From: Roseburia sp.
Lineage (GTDB): Bacteria; Bacillota; Clostridia; Lachnospirales; Lachnospiraceae
Assembly: GCA_019421345.1 (NCBI GenBank)
Contig: JAHZFL010000006.1
Location: 1-64,000, forward strand
DNA: 64,000 nt
Direction of reading: 5' to 3'
Shown here: in pieces, positions 7,801-17,542 of the stretch
Layout of the letters: each line of letters opens with the position of its first letter
How positions within the stretch are numbered: position 1 is the first letter of the stretch
Position numbers and translations under genes: made by a program
The notes under the pieces: model-generated
What the model was told of the DNA's origin: nothing
Database searches by the model: none
What the model saw: the letters and a program-made list of their open reading frames with translations, nothing else

Positions 7801-8454
7801 ATGAGGAACAGATTTGACAGACAGTTATTAGAGCTAAACAATGAATTGATCCATATGGGAAGCTTGATCGAGCGTGCGATAGAAATGGGAATTTCCGGTC
7901 TTGTTAAGCAGGATGTTGAGAAGGCGAGGATGGCGATTGTCTTTGATACGGAAATTGACGAGCAGGAAAAGGCAGTGGAGGCATTATGTATGAAGCTGCT
8001 CCTGCAGCAGCAGCCGGTGGCAAAGGATTTGCGTCTGATCTCCGCGGCATTAAAAATGATCACGGATATGGAGCGCATCGGCGATCATGCAGCGGATATT
8101 TCGGAGATGACAATTCTGATGGCGGATTCTGCTTATGAGCGCAGCGAGCTTAATATTGACCTTGTCGAGAGCATGGCAAAGGAAACCACCGATATGGTGA
8201 TCAAGAGTGTCGATGCTTTTGTAAATAAAGACTTGGAATTAGCGCGCAAGGTCATTGCGCAGGATGACGTTGTTGATGATCTTTTCGCAGAGTTTAAACA
8301 GCAGCTCATCCGCAAAATCAGTGAAAATGTACAAAACGGGGAGCAGGCAACCGATATGCTGCTCGTGGCAAAATATTTTGAGCGCATCGGTGACCATGCA
8401 ACGAATATTGCCGAATGGGTCATCTATTCGATCACCGGCGTGCATGAGGATTAA
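7801..8454 (+). CDS. phoU: Phosphate signalling protein PhoU
   Basis: A 217-residue all-helical regulator with two PhoU repeats; each carries the metal-binding-type motif, seen as ITDMERIGDHAADI near residue 80 and AKYFERIGDHATNI near 185. PhoU links the state of the Pst transporter to the sensor kinase PhoR and limits uptake. The start follows GGGAGGAGTAGC. Its place after pstB and before the Na/Pi cotransporter and the two-component genes fits that role. Confidence 0.95.
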   Translation: MRNRFDRQLLELNNELIHMGSLIERAIEMGISGLVKQDVEKARMAIVFDTEIDEQEKAVEALCMKLLLQQQPVAKDLRLISAALKMITDMERIGDHAADISEMTILMADSAYERSELNIDLVESMAKETTDMVIKSVDAFVNKDLELARKVIAQDDVVDDLFAEFKQQLIRKISENVQNGEQATDMLLVAKYFERIGDHATNIAEWVIYSITGVHED

Positions 8455-8543
8455 GACAGGCGTTTTATAAAAATTTTGGCAGCTCCTTTGATTGTGATTG
8501 CAAAACACGAAAAAATATATTATAAATGAAGTATATGCATATT

Positions 8544-8560
8544 TTTGGGCAATGCCCAAA
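8544..8560 (+). repeat. Short hairpin upstream of Na/Pi cotransporter
   Basis: TTTGGGC (8544-8550) and GCCCAAA (8554-8560) form a 7-bp stem with a 3-nt loop in the 127-base gap after phoU, just before the AAAGGAG site of the next gene. It may influence translation or mRNA stability; there is no T run. Confidence 0.4.
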
Positions 8561-8581
8561 CACAGATTAAAGGAGAAAAAA

Positions 8582-10342
8582 ATGGATATTTTCGGAGTAC
8601 TAACCCTGATCGGCGGCTTGGCGCTGTTTCTTTACGGTATGAACGTCATGGGAGCCGGCTTGGAGAAGATGTCTGGCGGCAAGCTGGAGCAGCTCTTGGA
8701 AAAGCTGACCTCGAATCCACTTAAGGCGGTGTTGCTGGGAGCAGGTGTTACGGCAGTCATTCAGTCCTCGTCGGCAACGACGGTTATGGTCGTCGGTTTT
8801 GTAAATTCCGGCATTATGAAGCTTTCGCAGGCAATCGGGATTATCATGGGCGCGAACATTGGTACGACAATCACTGCATGGCTGCTCAGCTTAACGGGTA
8901 TTGAGGGCAGCAGCTTTTTTATGCAGATGCTAAAGCCGTCCTCCTTTGCGCCGATCCTTGCGCTTGTCGGCATTATTTTTATCATGAGCGGCAAGAGCGA
9001 CAAGAAGAAGGATCTGGGCAGCATTTTACTTGGGTTTACGGTGTTGATGACGGGAATGGACATGATGAGCGGGGCGGTAAAGCCGCTTGCGGATGTGCCG
9101 GAGTTCACCAATATCTTAACGATGTTTGACAACCCCGTATTCGGCGTGATCGCGGGTGCGGTGCTGACCGGAATTATCCAAAGCTCCTCTGCCTCGGTCG
9201 GCATTTTACAGGCGCTGTCCGTGACGGGAGTATTTACCTTTAGCTCGGTGATCCCAATCATCATGGGACAGAATATCGGTACCTGTGTGACGGCGATGAT
9301 TTCGGCAGTCGGCGCAAATAAGGGCGCGCGGCGTACGGCGTTTGTACACCTTTATTTCAATCTGATCGGAACGCTGCTGTTTTTGACAGTGTATTTTATA
9401 GGAAATGCAATCATCGGATTTTCTTTTGCGGATCAGGTAGTCGGTGAAGTCGAGATCGCGCTGATCCACACGATTTTTAACGTATTTACCACGCTGGTGC
9501 TTCTCCCGTTCACAAAGGTGCTGGAGAAGCTGGCATATTTAACGATTCCGCTGGGCGAGGATGAGCAGCATGTGAAGGGAGACACGTTTGCGGTATTGGA
9601 CGAGCGTTTCTTAAATTCTCCGGCGTTTGCGATCGAGCAGTGCCGTACGCTGATCAGCCAGATGGCAGAGATGACGCGAGACAGCTTTTTAGAGGCAATG
9701 GAGGTACTGGAGGTCTATGCGCAGGACAAGGCGGATGACGTGATCAAAAAGGAAAATATGGTCGATGCGTATACGGACAAGGTAGGCGCATATTTAACGA
9801 GGCTAAACGGAGAGGACTTATCTGCCAGCGACAGTCTTAAGGTCACGACGATGCTGCATTGTATTACGGATTTTGAGCGGATCTCCGATCACGCGATCAA
9901 TGTGGTGGAGATTGCGCAGCAGATGCAGAAGGAGGAAGCGGGCTTCTCCAAGAAGGGCAAGGAAGAAGTGACGGTTTACGGAGAAGCCGTTGCCGATATT
10001 TTAAGGCGTACGACGGATGCGTTTGTACAAAACGACCAGAGGCTTGCACATACGGTGGAGCCGTTGGAGGAGGTTATTGACGAGCTTAACAAGGTAGTCA
10101 AAAAGCATCACATGAAGCGGCTGCGCAAAGGAAAGTGCACAATCGAGATGGGACTGATGCTCTCTGATCTTGCGATGAACTATGAGCGTGTCGCAGACCA
10201 TTGCTCCAACATCGCGGTTTACATGATGCAGGTTAAGGATTCCCAACTGGAGGAGCACAGCTTTACCGAGCAGCTTGACGCAAAGGAGAGCGAGGAGTTT
10301 GTGCGCTTGCTGGACGAGTTCGGCAAGAAATATCAGCTATAA
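8582..10342 (+). CDS. Na/Pi cotransporter with C-terminal PhoU domain
   Basis: Sodium-dependent phosphate transporter (NptA/YjbB type, Na_Pi_cotrans), 586 residues. The membrane part holds the two inverted QSSS repeats of the family, VIQSSSATTVMVVGF near residue 60 and IIQSSSASVGILQAL near 200. From about residue 340 a cytoplasmic PhoU-like domain follows, with DFERISDHAINVVEI and NYERVADHCSNIAVY. ATG 8582 has AAAGGAG upstream and removes an unlikely 28-residue extension. In the Pho operon it may import phosphate at high supply or export it; direction cannot be read from sequence. Confidence 0.92.
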   Translation: MDIFGVLTLIGGLALFLYGMNVMGAGLEKMSGGKLEQLLEKLTSNPLKAVLLGAGVTAVIQSSSATTVMVVGFVNSGIMKLSQAIGIIMGANIGTTITAWLLSLTGIEGSSFFMQMLKPSSFAPILALVGIIFIMSGKSDKKKDLGSILLGFTVLMTGMDMMSGAVKPLADVPEFTNILTMFDNPVFGVIAGAVLTGIIQSSSASVGILQALSVTGVFTFSSVIPIIMGQNIGTCVTAMISAVGANKGARRTAFVHLYFNLIGTLLFLTVYFIGNAIIGFSFADQVVGEVEIALIHTIFNVFTTLVLLPFTKVLEKLAYLTIPLGEDEQHVKGDTFAVLDERFLNSPAFAIEQCRTLISQMAEMTRDSFLEAMEVLEVYAQDKADDVIKKENMVDAYTDKVGAYLTRLNGEDLSASDSLKVTTMLHCITDFERISDHAINVVEIAQQMQKEEAGFSKKGKEEVTVYGEAVADILRRTTDAFVQNDQRLAHTVEPLEEVIDELNKVVKKHHMKRLRKGKCTIEMGLMLSDLAMNYERVADHCSNIAVYMMQVKDSQLEEHSFTEQLDAKESEEFVRLLDEFGKKYQL

Positions 10343-10364
10343 AAGCGGCGGAAGATGAGAGCAT

Positions 10365-11036
10365 ATGGCAGCGATTTATATTGTAGAGGATGATACGAAC
10401 ATTAGTGAGATTGAGCGCTATGCACTAAAAAACAGCGGCTACGAGACGGAGGAATTTTCGTGTGGGCAGCAGTTGTTTTTAAGGCTTAGGGAGGCGCAGC
10501 CGGCGCTGATTCTCTTAGACATTATGCTTCCCGACGAGGATGGACTTGACATTCTCCTAAAGCTGCGCGCCGACCCGGCAACAGCGGCGCTGCCTGTTAT
10601 TTTAGTGACGGCAAAGGGCAGCGAGATCGATAAGGTCAAGGGACTTGATCTCGGAGCGGATGATTATATTACAAAGCCGTTTGGCATTATGGAGCTTGTT
10701 TCGCGCGTGAAAGCGCTGCTGCGCAGGACGCAGAAGGAGGACGGAAAGACGAGGCTTACCTGCGGCGGGATACTGCTGGATAACGAAAAGCACGCCGTTT
10801 TTCTGGACGGAGCGCCGTGTGAATTGACCTATAAGGAATTTGAGCTGCTCAAATATCTGATGATCAATCAGGGCATTGTGCTCTCAAGAGACAAGCTTAT
10901 GGATCAGGTCTGGGGCTTTGAATATGAGGGAGAGAGCCGGACGGTAGACATGCACATTAAGACACTGAGGCGAAAGCTTGGGGATTATGCCTCCTGCATC
11001 AAAACAGTGCGAAACGTAGGGTATATGATCGAATGA
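10365..11036 (+). CDS. phoP: PhoP/PhoB-type response regulator
   Basis: OmpR/PhoB-family response regulator, 223 residues. The receiver domain (1-120) has acidic residues in IVEDD, the phosphoacceptor aspartate in LILLDIMLPDEDG and the conserved lysine in DDYITKPF. The winged-helix DNA-binding domain (about 130-223) ends with RTVDMHIKTLRRKLG, typical of the family. It is followed by its kinase with a 4-base overlap. Position at the end of the pst operon and the Pho-box-like repeats before pstS make phosphate control the best reading; the symbol is by function, not by close orthology. Confidence 0.88.
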   Translation: MAAIYIVEDDTNISEIERYALKNSGYETEEFSCGQQLFLRLREAQPALILLDIMLPDEDGLDILLKLRADPATAALPVILVTAKGSEIDKVKGLDLGADDYITKPFGIMELVSRVKALLRRTQKEDGKTRLTCGGILLDNEKHAVFLDGAPCELTYKEFELLKYLMINQGIVLSRDKLMDQVWGFEYEGESRTVDMHIKTLRRKLGDYASCIKTVRNVGYMIE

Positions 11037-12346
11037 AAAAGAAACTGAATGCAAGGTTTATGTTGATTGCGGCAATCGCCATTGTGGCGACTGCCGCTTG
11101 TGCTATCATTCTGTTTTACAGCATTTTGATAGAACAGATTTTTGAGGATTTGAAAGCGAATGCGCACGTCGTGGCGCTGATGGGAGCGTCGGACATCGCG
11201 GAAAATGAAAATGAGCAGTTGGCAGGAGACGGTCTGCGCATCACACTGGTGAATGAGGCGGGAGAGGTGCTCTATGACAGCCAGGAGGATGAAGCAGGTA
11301 TGGAAAATCATAAAGCGCGTCCGGAGATTGCGCTGGCATTTTCCGAGGGAGAGGGACGCGGAATGCGAAGGTCTGCGACCTCTCTGAAGCATACTTTTTA
11401 TTATGCGACGCTGCTGTCGGACGGAAACGTGCTGCGTGTCGGAAAGACAAGCGACAGTATTTATCATCTGCGTCTGCGCATGATGTTTTTGATCGCTGCG
11501 GTAGGGGTGGTTGTCTTTGCCGTCTGCGTCTTTTTTGCAAAGCGTCTGACTAAGCGTATAGTCGCGCCGATCGAAAAGCTGGCGTCGAACATCACGCTTG
11601 TGGATGAGGGCGAGGTGTACGAGGAGATGCAGCCGTTTGTCGCGACGATCAAGCAGCAGCATATCGATATTTTAAATCATGCGAAGCTGCGGCAGGAATT
11701 TACGGCAAATGTTTCGCATGAGTTAAAAACGCCGCTCACAGCAATTTCCGGTTATGCGGAGCTGATCGCGAGCGGGATGACGAACGAGACGGATACAAAG
11801 CACTTTGCAGATGAGATACATCGGGGTGCGGAGCGTTTGCAGAGACTGATCAATGATATTCTTAAGCTGTCGGAGCTGGACGATGAGAGTCTGAAGCTGG
11901 AATTTGAGCCGTTGGATCTGTATGAGCTGGGAAGGAACTGTATGGCGCAGATGCAGCTTCCGGCACAAAAGCATGAGGTGGCGATTGCGCTGGAAGGAGA
12001 ACCGACTGTCATAAACGGAAGCAAGACGCTTTTGGAGGAGCTTTTTTATAATTTGTGCAGTAATGCGGTGCGTTACAACCGACCGGGCGGAACAGTCACA
12101 ATGTGGATCGGCATGGAAAACAGCCGTCCGGTATTTTGTATAAAGGATACGGGGATCGGGATTCCAAAGGAGCATCAGGAGCGCATTTTTGAGCGGTTTT
12201 ACCGGGTGGATAAGAGCCGCTCAAAGTCTACCGGGGGAACGGGGCTTGGGCTTGCGATCGTAAAGCATATCGTTGCGCAGCACGATGCGCAGCTAGAATT
12301 AAAAAGCGAGGAAAATATCGGAACAGAAATCAGGATATTATTTTAG
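11033..12346 (+). CDS. phoR: PhoR-type sensor histidine kinase
   Basis: Membrane histidine kinase, 437 residues. One membrane segment near residues 7-29, an extracytoplasmic sensing domain to about 145, a second membrane segment near 147-168, then HAMP/linker, the dimerisation H-box FTANVSHELKTPLTAISGYA near 225, and the ATPase domain with NLCSNAVRYNRPGG, DTGIGIPKEH and GGTGLGLAIVKHI. The start overlaps the regulator stop (ATGA). It should phosphorylate the upstream regulator when phosphate is scarce, under PhoU/Pst control. Confidence 0.88.
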   Translation: MKKKLNARFMLIAAIAIVATAACAIILFYSILIEQIFEDLKANAHVVALMGASDIAENENEQLAGDGLRITLVNEAGEVLYDSQEDEAGMENHKARPEIALAFSEGEGRGMRRSATSLKHTFYYATLLSDGNVLRVGKTSDSIYHLRLRMMFLIAAVGVVVFAVCVFFAKRLTKRIVAPIEKLASNITLVDEGEVYEEMQPFVATIKQQHIDILNHAKLRQEFTANVSHELKTPLTAISGYAELIASGMTNETDTKHFADEIHRGAERLQRLINDILKLSELDDESLKLEFEPLDLYELGRNCMAQMQLPAQKHEVAIALEGEPTVINGSKTLLEELFYNLCSNAVRYNRPGGTVTMWIGMENSRPVFCIKDTGIGIPKEHQERIFERFYRVDKSRSKSTGGTGLGLAIVKHIVAQHDAQLELKSEENIGTEIRILF

Positions 12347-12363
12347 GGCGGTAAAAATCATGC

Positions 12364-12410
12364 TTGACAAACAAATAAAAAAGTAGTATTTTCAAAATGA
12401 ACAGTGTTCA
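12364..12410 (+). promoter_or_regulatory. Promoter and TetR-type operator
   Basis: TTGACA at 12364-12369 and TATTTT at 12387-12392 are 17 bp apart. Directly downstream, TGAACA-G-TGTTCA at 12398-12410 is a perfect 13-bp palindrome ending 15 bases before the TetR start codon. Position and symmetry fit an autorepressor operator. Confidence 0.7.
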
Positions 12411-12425
12411 ATTTGCGAGGTGTGT

Positions 12426-12983
12426 ATGAATAAGACAGTAACAACCGAACAGGATATTTTAAGAGTCAGCCGCCGCATGGTGCTTGAGGAAGGGATTTTA
12501 GCGTTCAGCATGAGAAGCGTGGCAAAGGCGTGCGGTGTGGCGGTAGGCTCTTTGTACAATTATTTTCCGTCAAAGTCCGGTTTGCTTGGAGCGACGATAG
12601 AAAGCATTTGGAGAGAGATTTTTCTGCCGTTTGAGCAGCATGAGGAATTTGACGGCTTTGCCGATTGTGTCTCATGTATGTTCGACACGATTTTGGCGGG
12701 CAATCAAAAATATCCGGGGTTTTTAAATATACATTCCCTTCATTTTGTTTCCTCTGAGAAGGAGGAGGGACGTCAGCAGATGGATCGTTATTTCTCCCGT
12801 TTGCAGGAGCGAATGCTGACCGTTTTAAAAAATGATCCTGCTGTCTGTAAAGGGGCATTTTCCACGGAATTATCAATGGAGACATTCACGGATTATAGCT
12901 TTACCCTGCTGATCACCATACTGGTAAGGCAGCAGGAGGATTGTACGGAATTATTGCAGATGATCAGGAATTGCATTTATTAG
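12426..12983 (+). CDS. TetR-family transcriptional regulator
   Basis: A 185-residue repressor with an N-terminal helix-turn-helix, read in AFSMRSVAKACGVAVGSLYN followed by YFPSKSGLLGA, the TetR_N signature. The ligand-binding C-terminal half is not recognisable. ATG 12426 follows GCGAGG. It is the first gene of a short operon with two small membrane proteins, so the usual TetR logic (ligand relieves repression of an associated membrane system) is a reasonable inference. The ligand is unknown. Confidence 0.9.
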   Translation: MNKTVTTEQDILRVSRRMVLEEGILAFSMRSVAKACGVAVGSLYNYFPSKSGLLGATIESIWREIFLPFEQHEEFDGFADCVSCMFDTILAGNQKYPGFLNIHSLHFVSSEKEEGRQQMDRYFSRLQERMLTVLKNDPAVCKGAFSTELSMETFTDYSFTLLITILVRQQEDCTELLQMIRNCIY

Positions 12984-13006
12984 AGCGTAAAGGAGGATGA
13001 ATTATT

Positions 13007-13414
13007 TTGGTAAAAAACAGAGCTTTATTATTAATTGCAGGAATTGTCTGGCTGATCGCCGGCGTGAACATCGCGCGTATCGGACTGTTAGCATATACGG
13101 GAAATCTGTCATTGCTTCGCCTGGTATGTTCGGCGCTTATTTATTTCGCTTTTTGGCTGATGGTATTTAAAAAGCTTGTTGTAAAGCACACGGTGCGCAT
13201 TCATCAATATGAAACGGAGAAACAATACTTTTGGAATTTTTTTGATCTCAAGTCATTTTGTATCATGGCATTTATGATGACGCTTGGCATTGTGATCCGA
13301 AGCTTTCATCTTATGCCGGATGTATTTATCGCCGTCTTTTATACAGGACTCGGTCTGGCGTTGATGTCGGCAGGCGTAAAATTCAGTGTAAACTATGTAC
13401 AGTATGATCGATAA
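13007..13414 (+). CDS. Small four-helix membrane protein, unknown
   Basis: A 135-residue membrane protein with about four hydrophobic helices: residues 6-28, 38-54, 78-100 and 104-125. A charged loop (KKLVVKHTVRIHQYETEKQ) lies between the second and third. It starts with TTG at 13007 behind AGGAGG at 12991-12996. I do not recognise the family. It lies 24 bases after the TetR gene and 14 before another membrane protein, so the three probably form one regulated unit. Confidence 0.75.
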   Translation: MVKNRALLLIAGIVWLIAGVNIARIGLLAYTGNLSLLRLVCSALIYFAFWLMVFKKLVVKHTVRIHQYETEKQYFWNFFDLKSFCIMAFMMTLGIVIRSFHLMPDVFIAVFYTGLGLALMSAGVKFSVNYVQYDR

Positions 13415-13428
13415 AGGAGAGAATGAGT

Positions 13429-14097
13429 ATGCAGGCAATCGTTGAAACATTATTTGACGCTTTATATTTAGTAGGAGTTGTTGTTCTTGGGATCATTATG
13501 ATCCTAAAATGTCAGGGAATTAAGCAGTATCGCTTTTTTGGCATTATGGCGGTCGTCCTGGGTGTGGGAGATTCCTTTCATTTAGTTCCAAGGGCATATG
13601 CGCTCTGCACGACGGGCTTGGAAAATTATACAGTGGCATTGGGAATCGGAAAATTTATCACATCCATCACGATGACGATTTTTTATATTCTTTTGTATTA
13701 TATCTGGCGGATACGTTATCAGATCAAAGGAAAAGGTCAGATAACAGTTTGGGTCTATGTTCTGGCAGCGCTTAGAATTGTCTTATGTCTGTTTCCGCAG
13801 AACGGCTGGCTTAAGGCGGACGCCTCCCTCTTGTGGGGCATTTATCGGAACATCCCGTTTACAATCATGGGATTGCTGATCATTGTCTTATTTTATAAAA
13901 GTGCAAAAGAGACGCAGGATGAGATGTTTCGCCATATGTGGCTGACAATCGTTTTAAGCTTCGGATTCTATTTGCCGGTCGTTTTGCTTGCAGACCGTAT
14001 ACCGATGATCGGGATGCTGATGATCCCGAAAACCTGCGCGTATGTATGGACGGTGCTCATCGGATACCGGGCAATGAAAAAGGAAACCGCAGGATGA
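13429..14097 (+). CDS. Seven-helix-like membrane protein, unknown
   Basis: A 222-residue very hydrophobic protein with about seven predicted membrane helices and no recognised catalytic motif. Conserved-looking features are GVGDSFHLVPRA near residue 45 and WRIRYQIKGKG near 97. ATG 13429 is preferred over ATG 13423 because the GGAG site at 13416-13419 is only 3 bases from the earlier codon. It is the last gene of the TetR unit; function is unknown. Confidence 0.75.
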   Translation: MQAIVETLFDALYLVGVVVLGIIMILKCQGIKQYRFFGIMAVVLGVGDSFHLVPRAYALCTTGLENYTVALGIGKFITSITMTIFYILLYYIWRIRYQIKGKGQITVWVYVLAALRIVLCLFPQNGWLKADASLLWGIYRNIPFTIMGLLIIVLFYKSAKETQDEMFRHMWLTIVLSFGFYLPVVLLADRIPMIGMLMIPKTCAYVWTVLIGYRAMKKETAG

Positions 14098-14196
14098 TAG
14101 ATTTTAAAATCAAATAAAAAAATTTCCTCATCGCAAAAGAAATGTGATACAATAGTAAGATAGTAAAAAGTTGTGTCAGTTGCGAAAGGAGCAGTC

Positions 14197-17100
14197 ATGT
14201 TTTCAACGGCAGATATTCGGGAGTCGACGTACGGATCGGCTTATCGCAGGGGAAAAGAAATTTATGAGACGGGTGGAGTCTTTGATTTTTCTTATGAGCT
14301 GTATCTGGAGCATGAACTGCCGATGGCAGAGCTGTCTGCAAGGGTGCGGGGAAATATGCAGGAGTACTACCATGTCAGTGCGTCCGTGGATGAAGAATTT
14401 GCGGATGTCGCGTCCTGTCATTGTGAATGCGAGGCATTTTACAATTACGACGGATCGTGCAAGCACTGCGTGGCAGTACTTTTTGCGTATGTAAACCGCA
14501 GAGAGGCGGCAGAGCTTTTGCGCATCAAAAAAGGTAAGGAGAAGGCAGTCGGCGCGGCGGAGCTTCAGACACCGAAAGCGCTCAAACGGCTGCTTGGTCA
14601 CTATGCAGCAAATGCCGACGTTTCTTATCTGATCCCTCAGGGGGTATACGGAAAGGTGGAGCTTTTGCCGTATTTTCAGCTTGGGTATGGTTATGCGACG
14701 CTCGAATTTAAGATCGGGATCGAGCAAAAATATGTGCTTAAAAACATTTCTGCGTTTCTGCGTGCCATAGAACAGAAGGAAAAAGTACGTTACGGAAAGA
14801 AGCTTGATTTTTACCACAGCAGGGAGGCGTTTACGAAAGAGGCGTGGCGGCTGATCGGATTTTTGCAGCAGCAGGAGGAGGACAAGCGCCGCCAGTCAAA
14901 ATATCATGCCTATTATGTGTATGCGGGAAGCTATGAGCGGGTAATGGAATTGGATGAGGTCGCGATCGACCGTTTTTTTAAGGCGGTAGGGGACGGGGAG
15001 TTTTACGGAGAGCTTGGAAATAACGAGCAGATGCTCTGTCATTTTGCACCGGAGGAGAAAAAGCCGAAGCTTACGATCCGCATGGGCGCTGCCGGTATTT
15101 TTTTGCAGTTTGAGGAGCTTTCCGTGATACGCGGGAGCAGGCGCTATTATTTTTATGAGGAGGAAACGATTTTCCGTGCCCCTGTCGGCTTAAAGGGTGA
15201 GGTCGGAGAGTTTTTTGACTATATCGAGAGACAGGCGGACGGGGCGTGCTATCTGGCTGCGCAGGAGCTGCCGGCTTTTTGCCGTGATCTGCTGCCTCTT
15301 TTGCGTGAGAATTTCTGTGTCAGTGCCGAGGGCTTTGACGAGAGCCTCTATATTCCCAAGAAGCCTGAGTTTGAGCTATACCTTGATAAGCAGGATCATC
15401 AGGTGATAGGTGCAAAGCTTTTGGCGGTCTATGGAGACAAAAAGTATAATGTCTTAAAGAGACCGGAGGAGGGAGAGGTGCGGGAGCTTGCGGAGGAGCT
15501 TCGGGTGCGCAGTCTGGTGGAGCCGTATTTTAACGGGTTTGGGATGGGCGACACGGTGTTTGTCTTGTCGCATGACGAGGAGCTTTTATATGAGCTTTTG
15601 ACGGGAGGACTGCAGCGGCTATCCGCTTACATGGCGATTTATACCTCGGAGGAATTTCGTGGTCTTCGGGTGATCGCGCCGCCTGCGGTTTCTGTCGGCG
15701 TCGCGTTAAAGAGCGATCTGCTGGAGCTTACGCTCAGCTCAAAGGAGATGAAGCCGGAGGAGTTGGCATATCTTTTGACAAAATATGACAGGAAAAAGAA
15801 ATATATCCGCTTAAAAAACGGGGAGTTTTTGGAGCTTGGAGACGACGGGATCGGGCTTTTGGCGGAGCTTAGAGAGACGCTGCATTTAACGGAGGCGAAG
15901 CTGAAGAGCGGCTGCGTGCAGATACCCAAGTACCGCGCCATGTATCTGGATGCGGCGTTAAAGAGCAGCCAAAAGCTTTCGGTGGAGAAGAACCGGGAGT
16001 TTAAAGGCATCGTCCGCAATATGAAAACGATCGAGGACAGCGATCATGAGGTCCCGGAAACCTTAAAGACAATTATGCGCAGCTATCAAAAGACGGGGTT
16101 TTTGTGGCTAAAGACACTCAGAGAAAACGGGTTCGGCGGTATTTTGGCGGATGATATGGGACTTGGAAAGACGCTGCAGGTCATCAGTCTGCTTTTGTCT
16201 GAGCAGGAGGGCGGTGAAGGGGGAGCGCACGGGCAGCGGCGATCGCTCATCGTATGTCCGGCGTCGCTGGTGTATAACTGGAAAAAGGAGCTTGAGCGTT
16301 TTGCGCCGCAGCTTTCTGCCAGAGTGATCGTAGGGCTCGCCGCGGAGCGCGCACGTCTTGTGGCACAGAGCGCCGAAGGGGAGATTTTGATCACTTCCTA
16401 TGATCTGTTAAAGCGGGATGCGCATCTGTATCAGGATATGGTTTTTGCGATACAGGTCATCGACGAGGCGCAGTATATCAAGAATCCCGGCACACAGGCG
16501 GCAAAGGGGGTGAAGGGTATTTCGGCAGCGTTTAAGCTTGCGCTCACAGGTACGCCGATCGAGAACCGCCTAAGCGAGCTGTGGAGCATTTTTGATTATC
16601 TGATGCCGGGGTTTTTGTATACCTATCAACGCTTTCGTCAGGAGATGGAGCTGCCCATTGTCACAAGCAGCGATGAGGATAAAATGAAGCGCCTGCAGCG
16701 TATGATACGACCGTTTGTGCTGCGCCGGTTAAAGTCAGAGGTGCTAAGCGATCTGCCGGAGAAGCTTGAGGAAAATGTCTACGCGAGACTTGAGGGAGAG
16801 CAGCGGGCGCTGTATGATGCCCATGCGCAGCGGATGAAAGAACTGCTGAGCGAAAAATCGGACAAGGAGTTTCGGACGGAGAAGCTGCAGATTTTGTCGG
16901 AGCTGACAAAGCTGCGTCAGCTTTGCTGCGATCCGTCGCTTTTGTTTGAGGGTTATCAGGGCGGTTCGGCAAAGCTTGAGATGTGTATGGAGCTGCTTTT
17001 GAATGCGGTTCAGGGAGGACACAAGATTTTGCTTTTTTCCCAGTTTACTTCTATGCTGGATCGCCTTGGGGAGAGGCTTAAGAGCGAGGGGGTTCGCTAT

Positions 17101-17475
17101 TATATGCTCACGGGAGCAGTCGGCAAGGAGCAGCGGATGCAGATGGTGGAGAGCTTTGCGCAGGATGATGTTTCTGTTTTTTGTATTTCGCTAAAGGCGG
17201 GCGGTACAGGTTTGAACCTGACGGCTGCGGACATTGTCATCCACTATGATCCGTGGTGGAATGTCGCGGTGCAGAATCAGGCGACGGACCGGGCGCACCG
17301 TATTGGGCAGAAGAATGTTGTCACCGTGTATCGCCTTGTCTCCGAGGGGACGATTGAGGAGAAGATTCTGGCAATGCAGGAGCGCAAGCGCCAGCTTGCC
17401 GAGCAGGTATTGAATGGAGACGGTATGGATTCTGCAAGCTTCACCAGAGAAGAATTGTTAGAGCTGCTTGGTTAG
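14197..17475 (+). CDS. SWIM zinc-finger SNF2/RapA-type helicase
   Basis: DNA-dependent ATPase of 1092 residues. An N-terminal SWIM zinc finger (CHCECEAFYNYDGSCKHC, near residues 70-90) precedes a long bacterial SNF2-associated region; the SNF2 core begins near residue 620. Motifs are Walker A DDMGLGKTLQVISLL, DEAQ box VIDEAQYIKNPG, TGTPIENRLSELWS, and the helicase C-terminal block FCISLKAGGTGLNLT and DRAHRIGQKNVVTVYRL. ATG 14197 is preceded by GAAAGGAG; a longer GTG start would put this site inside the gene. Such proteins are thought to remodel DNA-protein or transcription complexes; the exact role is open. Confidence 0.93.
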   Translation: MFSTADIRESTYGSAYRRGKEIYETGGVFDFSYELYLEHELPMAELSARVRGNMQEYYHVSASVDEEFADVASCHCECEAFYNYDGSCKHCVAVLFAYVNRREAAELLRIKKGKEKAVGAAELQTPKALKRLLGHYAANADVSYLIPQGVYGKVELLPYFQLGYGYATLEFKIGIEQKYVLKNISAFLRAIEQKEKVRYGKKLDFYHSREAFTKEAWRLIGFLQQQEEDKRRQSKYHAYYVYAGSYERVMELDEVAIDRFFKAVGDGEFYGELGNNEQMLCHFAPEEKKPKLTIRMGAAGIFLQFEELSVIRGSRRYYFYEEETIFRAPVGLKGEVGEFFDYIERQADGACYLAAQELPAFCRDLLPLLRENFCVSAEGFDESLYIPKKPEFELYLDKQDHQVIGAKLLAVYGDKKYNVLKRPEEGEVRELAEELRVRSLVEPYFNGFGMGDTVFVLSHDEELLYELLTGGLQRLSAYMAIYTSEEFRGLRVIAPPAVSVGVALKSDLLELTLSSKEMKPEELAYLLTKYDRKKKYIRLKNGEFLELGDDGIGLLAELRETLHLTEAKLKSGCVQIPKYRAMYLDAALKSSQKLSVEKNREFKGIVRNMKTIEDSDHEVPETLKTIMRSYQKTGFLWLKTLRENGFGGILADDMGLGKTLQVISLLLSEQEGGEGGAHGQRRSLIVCPASLVYNWKKELERFAPQLSARVIVGLAAERARLVAQSAEGEILITSYDLLKRDAHLYQDMVFAIQVIDEAQYIKNPGTQAAKGVKGISAAFKLALTGTPIENRLSELWSIFDYLMPGFLYTYQRFRQEMELPIVTSSDEDKMKRLQRMIRPFVLRRLKSEVLSDLPEKLEENVYARLEGEQRALYDAHAQRMKELLSEKSDKEFRTEKLQILSELTKLRQLCCDPSLLFEGYQGGSAKLEMCMELLLNAVQGGHKILLFSQFTSMLDRLGERLKSEGVRYYMLTGAVGKEQRMQMVESFAQDDVSVFCISLKAGGTGLNLTAADIVIHYDPWWNVAVQNQATDRAHRIGQKNVVTVYRLVSEGTIEEKILAMQERKRQLAEQVLNGDGMDSASFTREELLELLG

Positions 17476-17542
17476 GCAGACACACGATACGGAGGGCTGT
17501 GTGCGCGGAAAGGCGCGCAGACGGGAGAGGAGAGAGATAAAA

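Noticed and set aside
17476..17542. Manganese riboswitch before mntP
   Set aside because: The 67 bases contain small GC-rich inverted repeats but none of the yybP-ykoY signatures found at 50497-50637.
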